DNA from: an uncultured Eubacteriales bacterium
GTDB taxonomy: Bacteria > Bacillota > Clostridia > Christensenellales > Borkfalkiaceae
DNA: 63,969 nt
Assembly: GCA_900540805.1 (NCBI GenBank)
Contig: UQHL01000018.1
Span: 1 to 63,969 of the forward strand
Direction: 5' to 3'
The translations under genes and the position numbers were made by a program. Numbering within the stretch: position 1 is the stretch's first letter; each line of letters opens with the position of its first letter. The notes beneath the pieces were generated by a model. It was not told where the DNA came from and did not search any database. It worked only from the letters and a program-made list of their open reading frames with translations. Shown here in pieces: positions 18,501-25,668 of the stretch.

Positions 18501-21500
18501 GACCTTCTTTACGAACACTATGGTTGGGATAATGACAGCGTTTATACCGCATTGGCGGAGAATATCAGCGATCCGGTATTGAAAGATTTGGATATGCCGA
18601 TTGGAAACGTCGGTTCGGAGCCTGATTACGCAGAACTTGTAAGGGACAGCGCCCGGAAAGAGTTTGAAACGTTCAAAGAAAACGTGATGAGTAAATCAGC
18701 CGAATATATTTTCTATCAAAACTACGAAATTCACGTTAAGACAGAGCTTATGGAAACAATCGAATCTTACGATTTTGACGAAGAATATTTCCGCGCTCTG
18801 TATGAAGAAGTCGATCACGGCGGCATACTGCAAAACCTCTACGACGATTTCATCGGCTCGGAATATGCGAGCGTGAACACGGGCGAAGATACGGTGGATT
18901 TTATTCGCGGGTACTGCGACCATTATCATTCTGACGTGATAAGCGAGTTTCTCGCAAAGGACAATACCGTTTACTTCGGCAAAGACGAGGAAGATACGGC
19001 GTTCTATTATTTCAAAGATAAGTTGAGCGTAGATACGCTTGCAAGGATTCAGGAACAGGCAGACGAGTATATCGTTGCCGCGCCCGTTTGCTATATGGCG
19101 ACGGACTCTCTCGAAGAAAAGAACGTCACGTTTTTGAAACTTGAAAGGGATATTGACGAACCTGCATTGAACTTGGGCGATGACGCGGCAAGGTTTGCAA
19201 TGAAATCGGCGTATAACCGAAAGCTTCCTCTCGAAGCGACGGGGATAAACCGGAATTGCAGATTGGACGTCGAAAAGGGTATCGGCGAGAATTTCGACGG
19301 GTTGTACCTGAACACCGATTTTATCAAAAACCTGTTTGCCCTTTACGGCGAAGAGCGTATGAATTACGTTCTTGCAAACACCGTGCAAGAGTTGGATTAT
19401 GACGGCAGATTCAGCCCGGACAATAAAGCGTGGGCAAAAGGATTCAACATAAGTGGCAGTAAAGACGACCGCAGGTTATTTACCGTTCAGTCGCACCCTG
19501 CGGTAGCGGACGGGTTTATCTCGTCCTATCGTAAATATGTAAAAACGGTCAAAGAACAATCAGACAAGGAGGACAAAGAAGAATTGGACAATCAAAACAC
19601 GCAGGACTACACGAAAGTAACCGCAAGGGGCGATAAGGTAGTCAATATGAAAAAGGACGGCAATGGCAGAGATATCGCCATTATCGATCGAACGGAAAGA
19701 GCGAACAAAGATTTTGTCGTTGCAATCGGCTATCATACGGAAACGGGCGATTGGGAGCAAGGCAGGTACGGCTTCGATACGCTCCAAAAAGCCGAACAAT
19801 GGCGCGAGGCGGAATACGGCGCAGGAAAGCAAAATCAGAACGAAATACGCTATCTGAAAGTCAGGGTTGCGACGGACGCGCTGATTAAGCAGTATCCGAC
19901 GAGCAGCCTGTTCAGGATGCCGACGGGCGGAGAGTATGCGGGATACGCCTACTATATTTTCAACGACAAAATCAAACAGTCGCGTCAGATTACGGATTTA
20001 AGAAGCGACAGCCGTGAACTTTGTTATGAGCTTTCGGTGCGTCCCGAACAGGAAATCGAACTTCGCAAGAAGGGCGACGATGAGGACAGAATCGTGCTTA
20101 CCGCCGAAGAGTTCAAAGCAGAGGTGGACGGCACGGCGAACAAGGACTACGAAACGCAGGGCAACACCGATAAAAAGTGGCTTAATACGAGCGTTCCGCA
20201 GGAAGCGTTTAGAAAAGAATATGATAACAGCGTACTGTTCGTAATGCCGAACAAAGAGGACTTCGGCGGACTTTCCTACTTCATTCCGAGCGGATTTATC
20301 GGAGAAGATAAGGCAAGCAACGACGGACGTATTCTCATTCGGTTGCCCGAAGATTTTACCGTAAAGGCACAAAGTCGCGACGGGGACAGAAAAGAAGAAT
20401 TTACCGCATACGACTTCAATCAGATCTGCCACAATACGACCGCTGACGATTATAAATTCCAAAAGCGTGAAAACGCGCAGGAAGGCGGTACTTCGGGAGA
20501 ATGGAACTACGTTTCCGTTCCCGAAAAGTCAAAAATCGCGGAGTACGAAGAAAGCACGCTTTTCAGAATGCCTGACGGCGAGTATCAGGATTTCTGCTAT
20601 TACATTCCGAACAAATGCGTTAAGGAGAACGAAGAGAAGGGCACGATCCGTTTGAGTTTGCATAACGACTTTACCGTACGCCTTGCAAACAACAAGGGCG
20701 AAGAAAAAGTAACGGTGGAGCTGAACGCAAAAGAGTTTGTCGAAGCGGTCAAAGGCAAAGACGCAAGCGCATACGGCGCGGAATACAAAAAGCCGAGCGA
20801 AGAACAAAAATCTGCGTTTGCGGAGCGCGAAAAGACTTTGCGCGACTGCGTTCCCGACGAGATGAAAGCCCGCCCGAATTGGGTGGCAGTCAAGACTTGG
20901 TGGAACGAGGCAAAAGGCAGAGTGGAAAAACGCCCGATAAATTGTAACACGGGCGATTATGCCGAAAGCGACAATCCCGCAACGTGGACGAGCTTTGAAA
21001 ACGCATTGAAGTACGCAAGGGAGAACGGCGCAACGACCGTTGCTTACGCTTTGGACGGCAAGGACAAGATTGCCTGTATCGACCTTGACCATTGCTACCG
21101 CGAGGGAGAACAGCCGTCGGCGTTCGTGGATGAGATTCTTTCCAAATGCGGTAAGACCTACGTTGAACTCTCGTTAAGCGGCAACGGGCTACATATTTTC
21201 GGCAAAACGGAAGGTATGGACTTGCGTTCGTTCTCGAAAGACGGCGACTTGGAGTTCTATCAGAAAGAGCATTTTATCGCCATGACGGGCAAGGGAACAG
21301 GATATTCCCGACTCGAAAGTTTCGACCGACCGGAAATGAAAGAGATTCTTTCCCGAAAATGCGAGAAGCGTACCGAATGGAAAGGCACGGGAAAAGGCGT
21401 ATCCGGGCTTTCTACCATGTCGGATAAAGACGTGGTGGAAAAGGCAAGCACGGCGAAAAACGGCGAAAAGTTCAAGGCGTTGTATTCGGGTGTGGACTTG

Positions 21501-21731
21501 CAGAACAACCATTCCAATTCGGATATGTCGCTTATGAATCTTCTTGCTTATTGGTGCAACGGCGACAAGGAACAGATGCTTCGTATCTTCGCAACGAGCG
21601 GCTTATTCAGACAGAACAAGTCGGACGATTATTACGAGATTACGGCAATCAAAGCGATACGAGATTTGCCCGCCAGACCGACTTATACGCCCACTCCGCC
21701 TAAAAGTTCAGGCGGGAACGGAAAGAGATGA
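9594..21731 (+). CDS. Giant polyvalent protein: MutS-I-like, N6 DNA methylase, SNF2 helicase, repeat region, primase-polymerase
   Basis: About 4,045 residues. The start is taken as TTG 9594, 11 bases after AAGGAGG and overlapping the upstream stop; the GTG at 9582 lies within the SD. In order: N-terminal ArdC/LtrC-like segment (1-200); MutS domain I-like mismatch-sensor fold (about 250-350, FYRRYLQVQRDNPDSIVAYRMG); acidic linker; N6-methylase (EPAMGTGN at about 1196, NVPFG at about 1261); SNF2-type helicase (VGSGKT about 1884, VDEADAY about 2045, QRDGRGIRQG about 2380); LPD-type region (2709-3330); three repeats of about 100 residues (about 3420-3722); NrS-1-like primase-polymerase with DLD at about 3830 and SGNGLHI, then a helical bundle domain to the C-terminus. 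Probably acts on transferred DNA in the recipient (second-strand synthesis, methylation, protection). Internal SD plus start signals at 17718 and 19584 suggest fused genes. Confidence 0.9.
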   Translation: MSEMKRLSDRNRAIQEMLTSGEGLKTFYRFVANNPHIALHDACQIVIERPSASICFSFEEWNAQGRRVTKGRKGIPYYDNDGSKHFVFDVSDTHGDNRYRRSINPVKKILDGLDLVNGTEIAGSNRGDYRIMLSGVVNYLGQNEFFTEDEDRNRLIAEGATYLLYSTTGFPKDRGITLKGYPYGLSENADLFREILKTTEVLQQDINDAVANKQSEVPVIDDTEEETVTDEPVIPKSDETPVKTQEESSVTPFYRRYLQVQRDNPDSIVAYRMGDFYEIMGEKAEQAANILGLTLTGRNVGLPERVPMCGFPYHVTETYLEKLLVQSSVVVVEGENEPIKILSRAEALGQTDETKKPKPELIESDDDEPNPFDTEQELTDEEQPDYVGEIDTRFPITDDYGDEDDDPDEEDWNEAEESDYNGDEETVDYDYEEEKQAKKEEKSEKKGRPIWERRNKPSRQKSFFDELEPKTAEEELTEYILKGGSNVSGSKIRIYDEYQKNPYEQDFVRFLSKEYGVGGRGGPDGIDEMHDGKGIRFSKKNKETGETIAVSLKWEQAAVKIANLIDEDNYLNEEEAKEYATLVRFRNERKSANGDDELVKIMARQIVEYGTAHTYSEKYSDYPGFLDEGLIFFSQHTEEIIKEVEKYDEVISATNTNYPYLSISFKLPYCPVWQAREERIRQREEKVKDYVDRFTRQCADGYKPSNEKNVVLTVTADELPENEFLFLKDYRDEFSKYCLKQKGVENVDLSMQRIEITFDRRYIESLIAGNEQTPEERGRIRKIANGIISEGIRESTEGNYCAFFDELKEYEEFARIHRKEIAEELCRREEVSDVEMNDDGFDVNYYTQYLWNYKDEPESGEETTRKHEHQGTVTMFNRFKELTETDRVFAEEFFSKDMSQPYDSPWGEVQSCTVIKNGIYFVSTAGHGGIMIPQILAPHILSAEALSEGFIEQGYYCYEEDADKNVPLRELYDKGILKRNNDYFTSSYVNTDRPDMKGRYIQFNELTDEEKDKFYEDWDKILNESLAHWNTQYWQAHESVETNTTIVHDLDEEEDAEWDRRIESGELKPIENGNTDLTEIGFDQSELGGAKQRFRNNVEAIKLVNRLHRENRAATAEERKVLSGYVGWGGLAQAFDEHNTAWQKEYAELKNILTDEEYAAAKGSVLNAHYTSKEVIEGIYRALSRFGVKGNNRILEPAMGTGNFFGFMPKEISDGAHLYGVELDRITGRIATKLYPQARIQIKGFEETCFQDNSFDLMVTNVPFGGYGVFDPDYNKHHFLIHDYFIAKGIDKIKPNGLMAVITSKGTLDKLNPSVRKYIADRAELIGAVRLPNTAFKKTANTEVVTDILFFRKREEAINANVENTEWLSTGKTEEGFEVNKYYLKHPEMVLGTFAKETGLYGAEDVTVKPDGRELSEAISEAISRLPKDFYINPEYTEEADAKEEVEVDYDVKPMNLKAVNGKVYMRVGDRMVEQPLPPFPKDAYQRIADMIDLRKQLRYVLDIQVEGCSDEILEREQRKLNAQYDRFVKRFGNVNGKTNARLFKPDGDSALLFACENVSEDEETVTKADIFFKRTIRPYTAVTSTDDCFEALQISKNERGAVDISYIEELTKKDYDTVLSELGNAVFRNPVAVNPEDKYSGFETAEEYLSGRVVDKLQTAERYRQDFPDLIDYDKNVAALKEVQPAPIKASDIAVRIGTSWIDKEIYKEFFCQLIDMPYYMRDGIELYYNKHDSSWRVDRTTSYARNYRSMKITNVYGTSRANAYRLFEDCLNQRFTQIYDTVLDEDGREKRVLNQSETVAAREKQNKIKEAFKDWIFASPGRRDELEAIYNRLFNQIKLPKYDGGYLKFPEMNPAIELRPHQKDAVHRIITSGNALLHHIVGSGKTFTICAAAMKLRQYGLAKKPMIAVPNHLVQQWANQFRLLYPTAKLLIATKDDLDKDHREQFVSKVAMGDWDAVIIAQSSFAKINVSSERQIRKIQEEIESIERSIEMQWENSNAPSGSVKNLERIKKNREAQLKKLLDESKKDNVLIFEKLGVDYLFVDEADAYKNLFLFTKMNNVAGISNAASARASDLQLKIEYINELHGGDKGVVFATGTPISNSMTEMFTMQTYLQKQTLERLGINYFDAWAADFGETVTALELAPSGKGYRARTRFAKFTNLPELLTLYHSFADVKTDVKLEVPEAERKVVTIKPTDTVIELTEQIAERADRIYGGGVDPHIDNMLKVTGDGKKLALDPRCIDPMMADENDSKLNYCAENVFEEWQSSAEIKGTQLVFCDLSTPKKAYSDYEYGKDFDAYNDLKHKLVERGIPEEQIAFIHDANTDKQKQDLFDKVNAGTIRVLIGSTEKCGAGTNVQKRLVALHHLDAPYRPRDFTQRDGRGIRQGNMNKSVRIYTYATERTFDSYSYQILENKQRFISQIEKGDMTVREADDIDETTLSYAEIKAITSANPKIKRKMELDMEMARLRDLESRYKKELYALQDKIRKEFPEQIQRQELYLERVRKDIELIRANYKPDTLEINVGGTVYSESVENGKKNGGLALMDALFHNKTDTVVAEYCGFKISLNPLELLTNERSITLSGAGQYRMDIGESASGNLTRLENFVKEFAEREERAVKRLEATKADFEVAKEQVTVPFEHKEKIILLNEELSELNAELDLNKRDEVVIDDGEENEQAETSDNYTALPQTREQPTAPAKKIKKRRAKMTESLYRQYKQIENQNPESLVFSVKNGEYTCFGKTAEEIIVLSDMSPDYFKAENGEVKMLTISEKDFQDFANVLTDAGFKISLFDEPEEEKAFIDETDKVAEMQVDLLPDYTVTGEQMHEYGYTWDGMLPVRVRTARVLYAAGVELHKLNRNDTDSLVEDDKFEDTDSLYGVEKPDWEEFISSEKGKAYLTAWRSVVESAGVVINEEMSYVDAGYADPISDRFYEERKAIEKALHGELAPSEEAKPFIKPLLENYHKRFPLDLLYEHYGWDNDSVYTALAENISDPVLKDLDMPIGNVGSEPDYAELVRDSARKEFETFKENVMSKSAEYIFYQNYEIHVKTELMETIESYDFDEEYFRALYEEVDHGGILQNLYDDFIGSEYASVNTGEDTVDFIRGYCDHYHSDVISEFLAKDNTVYFGKDEEDTAFYYFKDKLSVDTLARIQEQADEYIVAAPVCYMATDSLEEKNVTFLKLERDIDEPALNLGDDAARFAMKSAYNRKLPLEATGINRNCRLDVEKGIGENFDGLYLNTDFIKNLFALYGEERMNYVLANTVQELDYDGRFSPDNKAWAKGFNISGSKDDRRLFTVQSHPAVADGFISSYRKYVKTVKEQSDKEDKEELDNQNTQDYTKVTARGDKVVNMKKDGNGRDIAIIDRTERANKDFVVAIGYHTETGDWEQGRYGFDTLQKAEQWREAEYGAGKQNQNEIRYLKVRVATDALIKQYPTSSLFRMPTGGEYAGYAYYIFNDKIKQSRQITDLRSDSRELCYELSVRPEQEIELRKKGDDEDRIVLTAEEFKAEVDGTANKDYETQGNTDKKWLNTSVPQEAFRKEYDNSVLFVMPNKEDFGGLSYFIPSGFIGEDKASNDGRILIRLPEDFTVKAQSRDGDRKEEFTAYDFNQICHNTTADDYKFQKRENAQEGGTSGEWNYVSVPEKSKIAEYEESTLFRMPDGEYQDFCYYIPNKCVKENEEKGTIRLSLHNDFTVRLANNKGEEKVTVELNAKEFVEAVKGKDASAYGAEYKKPSEEQKSAFAEREKTLRDCVPDEMKARPNWVAVKTWWNEAKGRVEKRPINCNTGDYAESDNPATWTSFENALKYARENGATTVAYALDGKDKIACIDLDHCYREGEQPSAFVDEILSKCGKTYVELSLSGNGLHIFGKTEGMDLRSFSKDGDLEFYQKEHFIAMTGKGTGYSRLESFDRPEMKEILSRKCEKRTEWKGTGKGVSGLSTMSDKDVVEKASTAKNGEKFKALYSGVDLQNNHSNSDMSLMNLLAYWCNGDKEQMLRIFATSGLFRQNKSDDYYEITAIKAIRDLPARPTYTPTPPKSSGGNGKR
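17705..17720 (+). promoter_or_regulatory. Internal ribosome-binding site and ATG inside the giant gene
   Basis: AAGGAG (17705-17710), 7-base spacer, ATG 17718-17720 in the frame of the giant protein. Initiation here would give a separate 1,337-residue C-terminal product starting MTESLYRQYKQIENQ, a natural-looking N-terminus. The preceding residues are a low-complexity Lys/Pro linker, as expected at a gene-fusion seam. Confidence 0.5.
19567..19586 (+). promoter_or_regulatory. Second internal ribosome-binding site and TTG inside the giant gene
   Basis: AGGAGG (19567-19572), 11-base spacer, TTG 19584-19586 in frame. The geometry AGGAGG-N11-TTG is the same as at the gene's own start (9577/9594) and close to that of the gene at 23974. 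Initiation here would give about 715 residues containing the triplicated repeats and the primase-polymerase. Confidence 0.4.
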
Positions 21732-22495
21732 CAGGGCTTTATCACGGCGACTGTCTGAAAGTAATGAAAGACCTTCCCGATAAATACGTTGACCTGATTT
21801 TGTGCGATCTTCCGTATGCATGCGGAAAGACGAAACATAAATGGGACAAAGAGATTGACCTTACGGCGCTTTGGAAAGCGTACAACCGCTTGCTGAAACC
21901 GGACGGAATCGTCTGCTTATTCGGGAATGAGCCTTTCACGAGTAAATTGATTCAAAGTAATACGGAACAGTTTCGCTACAAACTGATATGGGAAAAAGAA
22001 AGCCCTACGGGATTTTTGAATTGCAACTATAAGCCGCTCTCCCTGTTTGAAGATATTGTTGTTTTCAGCAGGGGGACGGTGGGAAGTAAGAGCAAATTGC
22101 CGATACGGTACTTTCCGCAAGGACTTATTCAAAAAGAGCAGATAAAGCGAAACAGACCGAACTCGACGTGGCGACGGGACAAAGGATACGGCGGAAACAA
22201 TAAACTCAATTCCGATACGGAATACGTCACGCATTACGCGAACTATCCGACGGATATATTGAAATTTTCAAGAGATAAGAACGCCGTGCATCCGACGCAG
22301 AAACCCGTCGCGCTTCTCGAATACCTGATTAAAACCTATACGAAAGAAAACGAAGTCGTAATGGATAACTGTATGGGTTCGGGAAGTTCAGGCGTGGCTT
22401 GCAGAAATACAGGCAGGCAGTTTATCGGAATCGAAGCAGACGATTATTATTTTCAATCGGCAAAAGCACGGATAGAAAAAGGCTACGGCGGGTAG
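21728..22495 (+). CDS. Orphan beta-class DNA methyltransferase
   Basis: 255 residues. Motif order is typical of N4/N6 beta-class enzymes: catalytic DLPY (about residue 27) before the SAM-binding MDNCMGSGSSGVAC (about 210-223) and FIGIEADD. ATG overlaps the stop of the giant gene (ATGA), so it is coupled to it. No restriction endonuclase lies nearby, so a protective or epigenetic role during transfer is likely: it would methylate element DNA against recipient enzymes. Target sequence unknown. With the methylase domain of the giant protein, the ICE encodes at least two methyltransferases besides the IME's HsdM. Confidence 0.88.
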   Translation: MTGLYHGDCLKVMKDLPDKYVDLILCDLPYACGKTKHKWDKEIDLTALWKAYNRLLKPDGIVCLFGNEPFTSKLIQSNTEQFRYKLIWEKESPTGFLNCNYKPLSLFEDIVVFSRGTVGSKSKLPIRYFPQGLIQKEQIKRNRPNSTWRRDKGYGGNNKLNSDTEYVTHYANYPTDILKFSRDKNAVHPTQKPVALLEYLIKTYTKENEVVMDNCMGSGSSGVACRNTGRQFIGIEADDYYFQSAKARIEKGYGG

Positions 22496-22509
22496 CCGTA
22501 GCCGAGAGA

Positions 22510-23709
22510 TTATTCGTTAAGCAGAAATTTGACGATGTTGTAATGCTTGATACCGTTACGCGAGAAGTCGGGGAGATCGCCTGAAATGACGTACTTCGGA
22601 TAGTTGTCTTTGATTCTTTCGAGATTTCCGAATTCGCGTTCGACTGTTTCGGGGGAAGCGAGGAGATAACATACCTGAACGTAAAGAATATCCGAACCTT
22701 TGTAAGCCACAAAGTCGATTTCGTAATCGTCGGTTTTACCGACTTTTACGTCATAACCGCGGCACAAGAGTTCAAGGTATACGATATTCTCGTACAACTT
22801 ATTATAGTCGATTTCTCCGCTCGCTTTCACGCAGTTTCTCAGTCCCAAATCTACGGTGTAATACTTCTCGTTCGTAGCAAGAAGTTTCTTGCCCTTAATG
22901 TCGTAACGCTGTGCGCTATACACGACCATCGCTTTTTTAATGTAGTCGATATAGGCGATTACCGTTTCTACCGTCGTGCTGATGCCTTCTTGCTTCAATG
23001 CGGCGACAATGGAACGGGCGGAAAACGGATTGGCGATATTGTCCATCAGAAAGGCGAGAATCATATTCAAAAGATTCGTGTCTTTAATGTTGTTCCTTTG
23101 GATAATGTCTTTAACTACGATGGCGTCGTAAGTGTCCGAAAGATATGTTTCAAGCGATATTTCTTCAAGTGAGAAACGCATCGGCAACCCGCCGTATTTG
23201 AGGTAGTTCTGAAACAACTCTTCGTCGGAGGTAAATCTGCCGGTTTGTATTAGCATCTGCTTGGCTTCGGATAGCGTAAAGGGATAGACGTGGATCTGAA
23301 TATAGCGCCCGGCAATCAGCGTTGCAAGCTCGCCCGAAAGGAGTTTTGAATTGGAACCGGTGATATAGACGTCGCAATCGACGTCAACGAGGAGGGAAGA
23401 CACGACTTCTTCCCAGCCTGAAACGACCTGTATTTCATCAAGGAAAATATACGCTTTTGCGTTCAACTTTTCACAAGCAGAAATCAGATACTCGTACAAG
23501 ACGTCGCCGTCTTTGAATTTCTTATTCTTTTTGGATTCAAGACTGATATTGATGATTTGCGACTTGGATCTTCCGTTTTTCAAAAGATAGTCCTGAATCT
23601 GCGAAAGCAGAACGGTTTTCCCGGAACGGCGAACGCCTGTCAATACCTTAATCAGGTTCTTATCTATCAGTGGAACGATTTGTTTAAGATATGCTTCTCG
23701 GATAATCAT
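22510..23709 (-). CDS. AAA+ ATPase with C-terminal DUF4143
   Basis: 399 residues on the opposite strand to all neighbours. Walker A GVRRSGKTVLL (about 26-36), Walker B-like YIFLDEIQ (about 90-97), sensor TGSNSKLL, then the DUF4143 region with nuclease-like residues (YEIDFVAYKG ... LYVQV, about 330-350). This family (AAA_14 plus DUF4143) is widespread and poorly understood; some members sit in defence islands or act as toxin-like or cargo genes. It interrupts the element's operon between the methyltransferase and the ArdC block, has its own strong promoter and a palindrome just upstream, so it looks like an independent cargo insertion. Confidence 0.85.
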   Translation of the reverse strand: MIIREAYLKQIVPLIDKNLIKVLTGVRRSGKTVLLSQIQDYLLKNGRSKSQIINISLESKKNKKFKDGDVLYEYLISACEKLNAKAYIFLDEIQVVSGWEEVVSSLLVDVDCDVYITGSNSKLLSGELATLIAGRYIQIHVYPFTLSEAKQMLIQTGRFTSDEELFQNYLKYGGLPMRFSLEEISLETYLSDTYDAIVVKDIIQRNNIKDTNLLNMILAFLMDNIANPFSARSIVAALKQEGISTTVETVIAYIDYIKKAMVVYSAQRYDIKGKKLLATNEKYYTVDLGLRNCVKASGEIDYNKLYENIVYLELLCRGYDVKVGKTDDYEIDFVAYKGSDILYVQVCYLLASPETVEREFGNLERIKDNYPKYVISGDLPDFSRNGIKHYNIVKFLLNE

Positions 23710-23738
23710 AAAATCACCTCTTTCATTATGATGATTAT

Positions 23739-23767
23739 ATTATAGCAGACAAAAAGATAAAAGTCAA
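23739..23767 (-). promoter_or_regulatory. Promoter of the DUF4143 ATPase gene
   Basis: On the minus strand TTGACT (23767-23762), 17-base spacer, TATAAT (23744-23739). It ends about 30 bases before the start codon. Confidence 0.85.
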
Positions 23768-23770
23768 TAC

Positions 23771-23796
23771 TTTTGTCGGTTTTAGAACTGACAAAA
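23771..23796. promoter_or_regulatory. Candidate operator (inverted repeat)
   Basis: TTTTGTCGGTT (23771-23781) and AACTGACAAAA (23786-23796) form an inverted repeat with one mismatch and a 4-base centre. It lies immediately upstream of the -35 box of the divergent ATPase promoter. Could bind a repressor or activator; the regulator is unknown. Confidence 0.45.
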
Positions 23797-23837
23797 ATGT
23801 AAGAAAAATAAAATTTGTAAGGAGAAAAACGCGAAAA

Positions 23838-23987
23838 ATGAAGAAAAAGAAAATACGGGATACCCCTGAAATCGTAATTCCGAAAGGATACGGGATAGAC
23901 GACCTTCTGGACTTTGACGATGAGGGATACGAAAACGGCGAGCCTGTACTTGTGGAGGAGGTGAAAGTGACTTTTGAGCGAGAATGA
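23838..23987 (+). CDS. Small hypothetical acidic protein (49 aa)
   Basis: 49 codons (MKKKKIRDTPEIVIPKGYG ... EVKVTFERE) preceded by AAGGAG. The 3' end overlaps the TTG start of the ArdC-like gene by 14 bases, and its codons GTG-GAG-GAG-GTG supply that gene's ribosome-binding site, so it acts at least as a coupling leader. No family recognised. Confidence 0.6.
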   Translation: MKKKKIRDTPEIVIPKGYGIDDLLDFDDEGYENGEPVLVEEVKVTFERE

Positions 23988-25650
23988 AACAAAAAGCAGC
24001 GCGTATGAAAAATTAACGCCGCAGAGGAAACAGCTCGTTGATCAGGTTCTTGCAAACCTCGAAAAAGGTAACCTATTCTGGACGCAGGGGTGGGTTGCCG
24101 CAGGCGCGCCGGAATCTGCGGTAACGGGCAAGAAATACAGAGGAATAAACAATCTGTACCTTTCCCTTGTCGCAATGGCGGAAAACTACGGGGATAACCG
24201 ATGGGCGACTTTTCGGCAGATGGAAGAAAAGGGGTGGACGTTCAAAAAAGACGAAGAAGGTCATACGCTCGGCAAGGGGAAAAGCGTATCCGTCGAATAC
24301 TACGAAATGCGCGATAAGGAAACCAAACGCCGCTTTGACAGAAGCGTTTTGGACGGTATGACCTTTGACGAGCAACGCGAGTACATGGATAAGAACGTGT
24401 ATTGGCTCAGGAAGTTTTACCGCGTGTTCAACTGTTCGTTAATGGACGGCGTACCTGCAAAGGAAATGCCGATGATCGACGTCAACGACCGCATCGAAAA
24501 AGCGGAAGCGATCCTCGATTATTGGAACGCGAACGAATCGAAAATCGTGTACGGCGGCAGTCAGGCGTTTTACCGTCCGAGTACGGACGAAGTGCATTTG
24601 CCCGAACGCGAAAAGTTCAAGTCAACGCAATCGTTCTATGACACGGCGTTTCACGAAATCGGACACAGCACAGGACACCAAAGCCGACTTAACCGTGATT
24701 TATCGGGTGGGTTCGGCAGTCAGAGCTACGCAATGGAAGAACTCCGGGCGGAAATCGCTTCTATCTTTATGGCGCAGGACCTCGGAATAGAGCCGAGCGA
24801 AGATAGATTGCAGAATAACGCGGCATACATACAGTCGTGGAAAGACGAAATCAAGGAAAATCCGAACGCACTGTTTACGGCAATCGCCGACGCAGACAAA
24901 ATCGCAAGGTATGTTTCAAGCAAAGAGCAGGCGTACAGGCAGACCAAAGACGTCGAATATTACGCGATCGTGGAAGAAACGAACGCTTATTCGGAGCAGG
25001 TTTACAGGTGCTATATCTGCGACGAAGAGGGCAAGGTAAAACCGCTTATCAACTACGGCTTTGCCGACAGGGACGCGCTCGAAAAAGAACTCGATAAAAT
25101 CAAAGAACTTGACCTTTGGAAAGATAAGACCTTTGAAGAAGTCGGAATAGAAGCACTGAAAGCCAAAAGCGAAGAAAAAGAAAAAGCGGGCAAGGTAGAA
25201 CAGGAGAAGTCAACGGAATATATCAGACCTTCCGAACTTGTAGCGGCGGAAGTTGCGGCAAAAGCCTTGCCCGTCAGTATGGACGGCAGAGGGTTGGAAA
25301 GTCTTACCCGCATGAGCGACCGCGAAACGCTTTCGCGAGCGGAAACCTATTACGGGAAAGACGGCAAATTCTCCGACTTGTATCACGGTAAGAACGTCCT
25401 CAAAAGCGAAGAAGAAAGCGAATACGGACTGATGGTACGGCTTGCGATGTTCTGCGGCGGCGATCAAGATAGGCTCTTGCGAGTGTTCCGTTCATCGGGG
25501 CAATATCGTGAGGAAAAGCCGAACGCTTATTACGAGAAAATGGCGGAAAACAGTCTGAAATTCATCAGCGACACCAAGCGTTCTTTCGCACCGATGGGCG
25601 AGCAGAGCGGATTTTCCAAGGGCAAGCAAGGCATCAATTCAAAGAGGTAA
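23974..25650 (+). CDS. ArdC-like antirestriction protein with zincin metalloprotease and helical-bundle domains
   Basis: 558 residues from TTG. The N-terminal ArdC ssDNA-binding domain (about 10-150, LVDQVLANLEKGNLFWTQGW, GKKYRGINNLYLS) is followed by a zincin domain with HEIGH (about 229-233) and a downstream Glu (MEELRAEIAS). The C-terminal about 85 residues (LTRMSDRETLSRAETYYGKDGKFSDLYHG ... LAMFCGGDQDRLLRVFRSSGQ) resemble the helical-bundle domain at the end of the giant primase-polymerase. ArdC proteins coat incoming single strands and counter restriction in the recipient. Shared C-terminal domains suggest that both proteins dock to the same partner or DNA. Confidence 0.88.
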   Translation: MSENETKSSAYEKLTPQRKQLVDQVLANLEKGNLFWTQGWVAAGAPESAVTGKKYRGINNLYLSLVAMAENYGDNRWATFRQMEEKGWTFKKDEEGHTLGKGKSVSVEYYEMRDKETKRRFDRSVLDGMTFDEQREYMDKNVYWLRKFYRVFNCSLMDGVPAKEMPMIDVNDRIEKAEAILDYWNANESKIVYGGSQAFYRPSTDEVHLPEREKFKSTQSFYDTAFHEIGHSTGHQSRLNRDLSGGFGSQSYAMEELRAEIASIFMAQDLGIEPSEDRLQNNAAYIQSWKDEIKENPNALFTAIADADKIARYVSSKEQAYRQTKDVEYYAIVEETNAYSEQVYRCYICDEEGKVKPLINYGFADRDALEKELDKIKELDLWKDKTFEEVGIEALKAKSEEKEKAGKVEQEKSTEYIRPSELVAAEVAAKALPVSMDGRGLESLTRMSDRETLSRAETYYGKDGKFSDLYHGKNVLKSEEESEYGLMVRLAMFCGGDQDRLLRVFRSSGQYREEKPNAYYEKMAENSLKFISDTKRSFAPMGEQSGFSKGKQGINSKR

Positions 25651-25668
25651 CCAAATGAAGTAGCAGAA

